A DNA stretch of 29,045 nucleotides from Rhizobium sp. (lineage in GTDB: Bacteria > Pseudomonadota > Alphaproteobacteria > Rhizobiales > Rhizobiaceae). The stretch lies in assembly GCA_003501385.1 (NCBI GenBank), contig DNPN01000195.1:509-29553 (forward strand), written 5' to 3'. A model generated the notes under the pieces. The model did no database searches. It had not been told where the DNA came from and saw only the letters and a program-made list of their open reading frames with translations. Both the position numbers and the translations under genes were made by a program. Shown here in pieces: positions 8,814-15,566 of this stretch. Positions within the stretch are counted from its first letter, which is position 1; every line of letters begins with the position of its first letter.

Positions 8814-8843
8814 GCGGTGATCGGGATTGACCCCGATCACCGC
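8814..8843 (-). terminator. Intercistronic stem-loop, binding protein/ATPase
   Basis: A perfect 12-bp inverted repeat, GCGGTGATCGGG (8814-8825) and CCCGATCACCGC (8832-8843), flanks a 6-nt loop. It sits between the binding-protein stop (8872) and the ATPase start (8783). No T-run follows on the minus strand, so it is probably not a full rho-independent terminator. It more likely protects the upstream mRNA 3' end or attenuates, raising binding-protein levels over membrane subunits as in other ABC operons. Confidence 0.7.
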
Positions 8844-8871
8844 TTGCCTGCGCATATGGCATCAGGCTGGA

Positions 8872-10107
8872 TTAAAGTCTGGAGAGAACCTTTTCATCCA
8901 GCGCCTTGGCAAGCGCATTCGTCATGATCCAGTTTGCCGGGAGAGAAAGAGCTGGATAGACCGACGCAGGCAAGAGGTATTTCCGGGTTTCATCCGACAC
9001 TTTCGAGGCATCGAAATCCGAGCGTGGCGAGCGTGATGCTTTGGTTTCCATCTTGTACACTTGGAAATCCATGCTGAAGGCTTCGTTGATCAGCAGCATG
9101 GCCGCCGCCGGATGGACAGCATTGGTGGGAATGAAAAACGCATCACCGCTGCCCACCTGCCCATTTTTCAGCAAGGTCATCTTGAAGCTGGCGGGCAATT
9201 GCTTGGTGCGCACAAAGGTCATCACGAAATCTTCCCAAACCGTGCCCATCATGGCTTGTTTGTTGTTGATCAGATTTAGCGTATCAGCGTTGCCGTTGGT
9301 GAGTTCCGAGTTTGCAAGAAGCTTGGTGAAATAGTCCCACACCGGCTGCAGGCAAGGGTCAGACATCGCCCAGTCATCATTTTCGGCTTGCGTCTTGCTG
9401 TAATCCATCAGGCGATCGTGGCATGCGCCGGTGGTGTAATTCAAAGCTGCCGACTGCAAGAAACCACCGCCGGATCCGCCCTTGGCAGGCAAGGTGATGG
9501 CGAATTTTTTTGGATGTTTTTGCACCCAGGCCAAAAGCTCATCAAAGTCCTTTGGCACGTCTTTTTCATCAACCGCCGCACTGTCGTAACCAATGGCGGT
9601 CTGATTGCGGTGAACAATGGGATAGGAGCCATGAACATTCACGCCAAAGACAGTGTCTTTGAATTCAGCAGGCACAGTCGCCATGTTTGGCAAGATTGCA
9701 CCGAGATTGACATTGGCGACAACCCCTCCCCCGGACAGCACGGCGTAATCGCCACCACCGGCAAAATAGGCATCGACCGGGGCATTCTGTCCGGTCTTCT
9801 GAATGGCAATGAGCTGCTGATCGGCCTGATCGCCTTTCACATCGGAATATTCGACCTTGATGCCGTATTTCTTCTCAAATGACTTGATCAGGCCCTCATG
9901 CCACAAATCGCCGAAGCCCCCGGCGAAGTTATACATCACCACCTTGCCCTCGGCCTTGGCGAGCGGAACAACGACATCATAGAAATTGTCGCGGTTTACT
10001 TTCGCCAATGCCTCGGACCCATTTTTCAATGCGCTTTGCCCATAGGCAGATGGTGTAACGGCAAAAACGCACGAGGCCAAAAGCCCCAAAACGATACGGC
10101 GCTGCAT
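8872..10107 (-). CDS. Periplasmic substrate-binding protein of ABC importer
   Basis: Captures the importer's ligand in the periplasm. The 411-aa protein has a Sec signal peptide (MQRRIVLGLLASCVFAVTPSAYGQ, cleavage near 24). The mature part resembles extracellular solute-binding proteins of the large type seen with Pot/Ynj-type permeases (EGKVVMYNFAGGFGDLW, DAYFAGGGDY). Two cysteines (CHDRL, DPCLQP) could form a disulfide. ATG at 10105-10107 is preceded by AGGGAG. It is the first gene of the seven-gene operon, divergent from the ROK regulator. The ligand cannot be read from sequence. Confidence 0.9.
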   Translation of the reverse strand: MQRRIVLGLLASCVFAVTPSAYGQSALKNGSEALAKVNRDNFYDVVVPLAKAEGKVVMYNFAGGFGDLWHEGLIKSFEKKYGIKVEYSDVKGDQADQQLIAIQKTGQNAPVDAYFAGGGDYAVLSGGGVVANVNLGAILPNMATVPAEFKDTVFGVNVHGSYPIVHRNQTAIGYDSAAVDEKDVPKDFDELLAWVQKHPKKFAITLPAKGGSGGGFLQSAALNYTTGACHDRLMDYSKTQAENDDWAMSDPCLQPVWDYFTKLLANSELTNGNADTLNLINNKQAMMGTVWEDFVMTFVRTKQLPASFKMTLLKNGQVGSGDAFFIPTNAVHPAAAMLLINEAFSMDFQVYKMETKASRSPRSDFDASKVSDETRKYLLPASVYPALSLPANWIMTNALAKALDEKVLSRL

Positions 10108-10141
10108 GGGTATCTCCCTGTCGATGTATTTTCTGATTTTT

Positions 10142-10162
10142 TATTACTCTTTATGTGTAATA
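10142..10162. promoter_or_regulatory. Candidate operator dyad in the ROK/ABC divergent region
   Basis: The perfect dyad TATTAC-N9-GTAATA is centred about 45 bp upstream of the binding-protein start, between that gene and the divergent ROK regulator. ROK repressors bind dyads with roughly two-turn spacing in such regions. Assignment to the neighbouring regulator is inference from position. Confidence 0.45.
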
Positions 10163-10328
10163 TTTTTATGACAAGGCTCAAGATCACAGATTCTAAAAAA
10201 TGCCTTGGTTTTCACGCATAAAGCGAATCTTCTGGAATGATCCACCAAGACAGCCTATAAGAGCGATCGCAAATTCTCCTCTTATTTTTGGATTTTTGCA
10301 CATTGCAAGTAATATTGGAACTTTATCG

Positions 10329-11486
10329 GTGGACAGCATCACACACTCCAAACAGCCCCTTCTCAGCTTCAGCGAACGGTGGGTGCTGGACGTTATCCGC
10401 CGCCTTGGCCCCGTCGTTCGGGCCGATGTGACCGCCCATGTGGATCTGGCGCAGCAATCCGTACACCGGATTGTGGAAACGCTCATTCACCGTGGTTTGG
10501 TGGTGGCCGGAGAAACTGTGCGGCGTGGGCGCGGCCAGCCCAGCGCATCGCTGGAATTGCAACGGGATGCGGCCTATTCGGTTGGCATTTCCGTCAATAC
10601 CGACGCCATCACCATCTGCCTTGTCGATCTGGCCTGCCACACAGTGGAACAATTGGTGCTGGGTCAACCCTCGCCCAACCGCATCACAGCCTTGCGGGAA
10701 ATACACGATGCCTTGCACCGCATGGCAAAGCGCAACAATGTGCCGATGGACAAGATTGTCGGCATCGGTTTCGCCCTTTCCGGGTTTTTCGTGGCCGGGG
10801 GTGGGATCAATGCACCAGAGCCGTTGCGGGACTGGTCTTTGATCAATCTGGAGCCGGAACTTGAAGCCTTTTTCAACAGGCCGATCTGGGTTGAGAACAA
10901 TGCAACGACCGGTGCGATTGGCGAGAAAATGCGCGGTGTTGGCCTATGGGCCAAGACATTCGTCTATATCTCGTTCAACTACGGCTTCGGCACGGGTATT
11001 GTGATCGATGGCAAGCCCTATTTTGGTGCCCATGGCAATGCTGGCGAGGTGCGGATCTACACCCCCGGAGAAGAGGCCGAAAAGCGCCCGGCGCTGCGCT
11101 ACCTGATAGACGAACTGCGCGAAAACGGCATTGCTATTGACACGATCAATGACTTGCGCGACCGCTTTGATCCAACATGGCCGGGGGTCGAAGCGTGGAT
11201 AGAGCGGAGCCTTCCCCAGCTAGACCGCGCCGTAAACACGGTAACCGGTCTGTTTGACCCGCAAGCGATTGTCTACGGCGGTCAGATCCCGCCTGAACTG
11301 GGGCGGATGCTGATCAAACGAACCAGCTTCTGGGACAATCACCGCTATAATGTGCCGCCGCCGCTGCCAAAGCTGATGTTATCCGAGGCAAACGTTGACC
11401 CATCCGCAGCGGGTGCGGCCATGCTTCCACTCGATGCCTTGTTCTTCACGCTTGAGAAAAACGACCCGCCCGCAAGCCGCCGGTGA
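10329..11486 (+). CDS. ROK-family transcriptional regulator
   Basis: Probable ligand-responsive repressor of the divergent ABC/GDPD operon. The 385-aa product has an N-terminal winged helix-turn-helix (about residues 12-62: VIRRLGPVVRADVTAHVDLAQQSVHRIVETL) and a C-terminal ROK domain with the VENNATTGAIGE and FGTGIVIDG segments. The cysteine zinc motif CxCGxxGCxE usual in ROK proteins is missing; the equivalent stretch after GNAGEV has no Cys. The frame is open back to ATG 10200, but that start has no ribosome site and adds 43 non-family residues. GTG at 10329 with GGAA 8 nt upstream is preferred. It converges on hmuV with 7 bp between stops. Confidence 0.88.
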   Translation: MDSITHSKQPLLSFSERWVLDVIRRLGPVVRADVTAHVDLAQQSVHRIVETLIHRGLVVAGETVRRGRGQPSASLELQRDAAYSVGISVNTDAITICLVDLACHTVEQLVLGQPSPNRITALREIHDALHRMAKRNNVPMDKIVGIGFALSGFFVAGGGINAPEPLRDWSLINLEPELEAFFNRPIWVENNATTGAIGEKMRGVGLWAKTFVYISFNYGFGTGIVIDGKPYFGAHGNAGEVRIYTPGEEAEKRPALRYLIDELRENGIAIDTINDLRDRFDPTWPGVEAWIERSLPQLDRAVNTVTGLFDPQAIVYGGQIPPELGRMLIKRTSFWDNHRYNVPPPLPKLMLSEANVDPSAAGAAMLPLDALFFTLEKNDPPASRR

Positions 11487-11493
11487 AGATGGC

Positions 11494-12288
11494 TCAAGGC
11501 TCAAGCACAGACTGGGGCAGAATGAATGGCATTGTAGCGGGCACGATATTTGGCCGGATGTTGCATTCGAAAACATCGCTAAGATGTTGTTGCGTCAGCA
11601 CAGATGAAGGAGGGCCTTCCATGACCACGGCACCCTCCTTCATCAAAACCAGTTTATCCGCATAGATCGCGGAAAGATTGAGATCGTGCATGACGGCAAT
11701 GACGCCACCGCCTTGGGCGGCGTAATCGCGGGCAATGTCCATCAGAGAAATCTGGTGTTTGATATCAAGACTTGCTACGGGCTCATCCATGATCAGCCAG
11801 CGCGGACCATTCTCGCCAACCGGCTCCCAGATCTGGCAAAGCACCCGCGCCAACTGCACACGCTGGCGCTCACCACCCGACAACGCCGAGACAAAACGGT
11901 GGGAGAAGCCAGCAAGACCGACCCGGTGCAAGGCCGCCTCGATCAGCGATGTTGACCGATGGGATCTGCCCATGGCTCCTGCTTCCAAGCCAAACAAAAC
12001 CACCTCGGCAACAGTGTAAGGAAAGACAACGGAGGTTTCCTGCGGCAACACGGCACGCAGAGTGGCAAGCTGCCGGGCCTTGAGCGAGGCCATATCCGAA
12101 CCATTGATCCGAACCAAGCCGCTATAGGGCAATTCAAAGCTGATTGCCTTGATCAGGGTTGATTTTCCAGAGCCATTCGGACCTGCAATCACAGTCACTT
12201 CGCCTGCATGTGCACAAAAGGCAATGCTATGCAGAATGGTGCGAGCACCGTAGCGAACCGACAGATTGTTTGCAGTCAGGTCTGCCAT
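11494..12288 (-). CDS. hmuV: Haem ABC transporter ATP-binding protein HmuV
   Basis: The 264-aa ATPase drives haem import across the inner membrane. It shows Walker A GPNGSGKST (36-44), signature LSGGERQRV (136-144), Walker B WLIMDEP (164-170) and the switch His in VMHDLNLSA, all as in HmuV/BhuV. Its start abuts the hmuU stop with no gap. It is the last gene of hmuS-T-U-V. Confidence 0.94.
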   Translation of the reverse strand: MADLTANNLSVRYGARTILHSIAFCAHAGEVTVIAGPNGSGKSTLIKAISFELPYSGLVRINGSDMASLKARQLATLRAVLPQETSVVFPYTVAEVVLFGLEAGAMGRSHRSTSLIEAALHRVGLAGFSHRFVSALSGGERQRVQLARVLCQIWEPVGENGPRWLIMDEPVASLDIKHQISLMDIARDYAAQGGGVIAVMHDLNLSAIYADKLVLMKEGAVVMEGPPSSVLTQQHLSDVFECNIRPNIVPATMPFILPQSVLEP

Positions 12289-13380
12289 TCACATATCCAA
12301 AAGATTGCGCCGCTTCAGCAGCAGCCAAAGAAAAAACGGCGATCCGAACAGGGCCGTGATGATGCCAATCGGCAGCTCTGCCGGTGCCACAATGGTGCGC
12401 GCCAACGCATCGGCAAGCACCAGCAGCGCCGCCCCCAGCAAAGCAGACGCAGGCAGCAGAAAACGATGGTCCGGGCCGATGGCGAGACGCAAGACATGCG
12501 GCACAACAATGCCAACAAAGCCAATGCCACCGCTCATCGACACAGCTCCACCCGTCAACACCGACACAATAACAATGCCGATTTTCTTCAAAGCTTCGAC
12601 ATGAACGCCCATGTGCCCCGCCACAGCCTCGCCCATGGAGAGACCGTTCAACCCGCGCGCCATGAACGGCAGTGCCGTCAATGACAGGGCAACGAGTGCG
12701 CCCAAGGTTGCCACTTTTGCCCATGTCGCGCCCGCCAGAGAGCCGAGCTGCCAGAACGTCAGATCACGGATCTGATTGTCATTGGCCATATAGACAAGAC
12801 ACCCTGTTGCAGCCATTGCCAGCGCACCAAAGGCAATGCCTGCCAGCAGCATGGTGGCAACCGATGTCCGGCCATTGCGGGTGGACACGTGATAAAGCGA
12901 TGCGGTTGTGAGCAGCGACCCCAGAAAAGCCACCAACGGCAGAGCAAGAAAGCCTGCGAAACCGATAAAAGGCAATGCAACGGAGCCACCGAGCACAATG
13001 ACGATGGCGGCTCCCAGCCCGGCACCGGCCGAAACGCCAGCCAGTCCTGGATCAGCCAGCGGATTGCGAAACATGCCCTGCATGATGGTACCGGACACCG
13101 CGAGCGCCGCCCCCACCAGCATACCCAAAAACACCCGCGGCAACCGTATCTGCTCGATAATCAGTACATCCCGTGCTTCAACGGCCCGACTAAGCCCCAG
13201 ATAGTGCGCCAGAACCTGGCCCGTCAACACATCAGAGGCACCGGCCGTTAAAGACACAAGAGCAGATGCCAGCAGAAGCAGCACGAGAAACAGCAAACAA
13301 CCTTTTGCCAGAAGCGCACGAGAATGGCGTGCCGTACGGCTCGCTTCTGCTTCTGGCACATGGGATAGAGCCACAACCAT
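12289..13380 (-). CDS. hmuU: Haem ABC transporter permease HmuU
   Basis: Inner-membrane FecCD-family permease of 363 aa with about nine or ten transmembrane helices, the first at residues 26-48. Family segments include RLPRVFLGMLVGAALAVSG and MSGGIGFVGIVVPHVLRL. It pairs with HmuV and receives haem from HmuT. The start lies 6 nt after the hmuT stop. Confidence 0.94.
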   Translation of the reverse strand: MVVALSHVPEAEASRTARHSRALLAKGCLLFLVLLLLASALVSLTAGASDVLTGQVLAHYLGLSRAVEARDVLIIEQIRLPRVFLGMLVGAALAVSGTIMQGMFRNPLADPGLAGVSAGAGLGAAIVIVLGGSVALPFIGFAGFLALPLVAFLGSLLTTASLYHVSTRNGRTSVATMLLAGIAFGALAMAATGCLVYMANDNQIRDLTFWQLGSLAGATWAKVATLGALVALSLTALPFMARGLNGLSMGEAVAGHMGVHVEALKKIGIVIVSVLTGGAVSMSGGIGFVGIVVPHVLRLAIGPDHRFLLPASALLGAALLVLADALARTIVAPAELPIGIITALFGSPFFLWLLLKRRNLLDM

Positions 13381-13386
13381 GGACGC

Positions 13387-14274
13387 TTACTTCGTTTTCG
13401 CAGCTGCTGGATACAGCGCCGCATGCAGGGCTGTCACCGCTTCGGCCGTGCGCGGACCAAAGCCAAGCATAGTCATGCCATCCAGCCGGATGACCCGCCT
13501 GGCCTTGCCTGCCGGCGTTGCAGCGATGGCGGGGATGTTGAAAAGGGTTTGATCATCCACAGCATGGCCGCCAGCGCCGCTCATTATCACGATTGCATCC
13601 GGTGCGGCGTTGATGATGGCTTCATCACTCACCTGCTTGTAACCCGTGATGCTTGTCATGACATTGTCACCTCCTGCCAGCTTGACGATGCCATCGGCAT
13701 GGTTTTGCCCACCCGCCGCCATCACCTTACCATTCTGCAAAGACAGGATGAATAGCACACGGGCCTTTTGCGGCTGACCATTGTTGGCCGCTAGTGCGGC
13801 TTGCAATTCAGCACTGATGTGATTGGCCAGGAGGTGCGCCTTTTGCTCCACACCCAGCACTTTGCCGACCGCCTCGACCTTGCGGGCAATTGACGCTTCA
13901 TCATAGCCGTCCGGGATCATGACCATTGGCACGCCCGCCGCCTTCAACGTTTCGAGTGCCGCAGGCGGACCCGCTCCATCCAGCATCAGGATGAGATCCG
14001 GGTTGAGGGAAAGAATGCCTTCCGGCGACAGGGCGCGAATATAGCCCGCATCCGGCAGTTTGAGGGCGGCCAACGGATAGACGCTGGTTGAATCGCGACC
14101 GACAAGCCGCTTTTCTTCGCCCAGTGCGTAGACAATCTCTGTCAGGGAGCCGCCGATGGCGACGATTTTTGAGGGTGTGCTGTTTTGTTGCGCCATGGCC
14201 ATGGTGCTGGCAAAAGTGGCAACAATGCCAATGATGACAGCAGCCAGTGTTTTGACGAGATCGATCCTGTTCAT
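13387..14274 (-). CDS. hmuT: Periplasmic haem-binding protein HmuT
   Basis: The 295-aa class III (FhuD/BtuF-like) binding protein has a signal peptide ending near residue 28 (STMAMA-QQ). The mature start SKIVAIGGSLTEIVYALGEE, then VGRDSTSVYP and PEGILSLNPDLIL are typical of HmuT/BhuT. The frame is open to 14325, but ATG at 14272-14274 starts the signal peptide and overlaps the hmuS stop by 4 nt, indicating coupling. Confidence 0.93.
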   Translation of the reverse strand: MNRIDLVKTLAAVIIGIVATFASTMAMAQQNSTPSKIVAIGGSLTEIVYALGEEKRLVGRDSTSVYPLAALKLPDAGYIRALSPEGILSLNPDLILMLDGAGPPAALETLKAAGVPMVMIPDGYDEASIARKVEAVGKVLGVEQKAHLLANHISAELQAALAANNGQPQKARVLFILSLQNGKVMAAGGQNHADGIVKLAGGDNVMTSITGYKQVSDEAIINAAPDAIVIMSGAGGHAVDDQTLFNIPAIAATPAGKARRVIRLDGMTMLGFGPRTAEAVTALHAALYPAAAKTK

Positions 14275-15323
14275 GCTGCTCTCGAATCCTCTGGCATGGG
14301 GAGTGCTTCCACAATGGCGCGCCATTGCTTGCGCTCATCTTCACCCTCAATGCGCTTGCCAAAAAACTGAATGATCAGATCACCTTTTGCATCATAGGCC
14401 TCCACCGATGTGACATGGCCCTTGTCGGTCGGCTTGCGCACAACCCAGCATTCGTTGATGCGATCTTCGCGAAGATGCAGGTGGAAGGTCTCATCCATGA
14501 TGTTCAACCATGGGCCGACCGTTTTGACATTGCCCACGGGACCGGAATGGATTTGAACACATCCCTGATTGGCGACAAAGCACATCAGCGGCACCTGCGT
14601 GCGCACTGCCTCGCTAAACATGGTTTGAACAGCATAGGGCGACACGCGCCATGCATAATCGTCACCGACACTGGAAATCGCTTTCAAACGGGACAATTTC
14701 AGCGCGCTGAGCAAGCCAACAAACTGGTGCGTATCCGTCATGGCAGTCCAGCGCTGGCGCAGTTCATCCAACGGCACATTGTCATCATTGGCAAAAACCT
14801 CCGTGACAGGTGGCTTGATGTCGAGGATGGCGGCCTGGTCATCAAGGGCCAACTCATTGGCCAATCGCTTCCACGCCGCTGTATCGCTTTCTGGCCGAAG
14901 GTGGATTTTATGAACGGCCTGCCCTTGCGCGTCGAAGAACTGGAAGCTGCGTTTAACGCCGCCGTCCAGTGCGTTTTCAACGGCAAAACCATACACCCAA
15001 TGGGATGGAAACATGCGCGTGTCTATCTGTTCGCCCAGCATCATGGCGGCTTTATTGCCCGCGATGTAACGATCATAAACACCGATTTTTTCGTGAACGG
15101 CGTTTTCGTTTCGGGTGAGTGCCATCACAACGCCAAGCTCCTGAAGCTTTGGGAAAATCCGGTCAAAATCCGTGGTGATCCGGATTGCCGAATGCCCCAG
15201 CCAGGCGGCAACATATTCCACTTCGCTGATGCCGCATTGTGCAGCAATATCGCGTTCACGAGCGCTCGGATTATCGATCTTGATTTGCCGGATTTCGGCG
15301 CTGGTATAGGTTCCAGGCTGCAT
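14271..15323 (-). CDS. hmuS: Haemin-degrading factor HmuS (HemS/ChuS family)
   Basis: Cytoplasmic haem-handling or haem-degrading protein of 350 aa, built of two similar halves. The conserved segment NQGCVQIHSGPV contains His259, at the position of the HemS/ChuS haem ligand. The N-terminal PSARERDIAAQ segment is also family-typical. The frame runs to 15431, but ATG at 15321-15323 has AGAAGAGA upstream and matches the family start. It is the first gene of hmuSTUV, with two TGA-N9-TCA boxes upstream. Confidence 0.93.
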   Translation of the reverse strand: MQPGTYTSAEIRQIKIDNPSARERDIAAQCGISEVEYVAAWLGHSAIRITTDFDRIFPKLQELGVVMALTRNENAVHEKIGVYDRYIAGNKAAMMLGEQIDTRMFPSHWVYGFAVENALDGGVKRSFQFFDAQGQAVHKIHLRPESDTAAWKRLANELALDDQAAILDIKPPVTEVFANDDNVPLDELRQRWTAMTDTHQFVGLLSALKLSRLKAISSVGDDYAWRVSPYAVQTMFSEAVRTQVPLMCFVANQGCVQIHSGPVGNVKTVGPWLNIMDETFHLHLREDRINECWVVRKPTDKGHVTSVEAYDAKGDLIIQFFGKRIEGEDERKQWRAIVEALPMPEDSRAA

Positions 15324-15406
15324 TTGTAGGTCTCTTCTTTCACGACTGGCTGGACTTACAATCCCGTCGTTCCCCGGCATGCGGTAGCGCAAGCGGGGAA
15401 ACGGCA

Positions 15407-15439
15407 CGAATAACATGATTACTTTAATCATGTTATTCG
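15407..15439. promoter_or_regulatory. 33-bp perfect dyad containing an iron-responsive-operator box (hmuS distal to stop, site 1)
   Basis: Arms of 15 bp around a 3-nt CTT centre make a perfect dyad. Its core, TGATTACTTTAATCA at 15416-15430, matches the TGA-N9-TCA pattern bound by RirA in Rhizobiales. It lies about 85-115 bp upstream of the hmuS ATG. It is far longer than the operator core requires, so it may also fold as a hairpin if transcribed. Confidence 0.7.
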
Positions 15440-15453
15440 GGTCAATAAAAATA

Positions 15454-15468
15454 TGACTAAAATAATCA
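15454..15468. promoter_or_regulatory. Second iron-responsive-operator box upstream of hmuS
   Basis: TGACTAAAATAATCA fits TGA-N9-TCA. The dyad extends to 8-bp arms (AAATATGA/TCATATTT). Its centre is 38 bp from that of the first box. A pair of sites suggests cooperative or stacked repressor binding at the hmuSTUV promoter. Confidence 0.65.
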
Positions 15469-15566
15469 TATTTAAGTTGAAATCGGCAACGAGTAAGCGG
15501 GACAGATTGATGGTGAAGGTGGCCAACGCGCCACCGATGGAATTGATAGGAAAGATTGCGCCGAGG

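Noticed and set aside
10108..10199. Pho-box-like CTGTGAT and TTGTCAT upstream of the binding-protein gene
   Set aside because: The two heptamers are 15 nt apart start to start, not the 11 nt of a PhoB box, and one has a mismatch.
11487..11493. Terminator between the convergent ROK and hmuV genes
   Set aside because: Only 7 bp separate the stop codons and I see no hairpin with a T-run at either 3' end.
14325..15329. Plus-strand open frame of 334 codons
   Set aside because: It is the antisense shadow of hmuS, which matches its family over full length.
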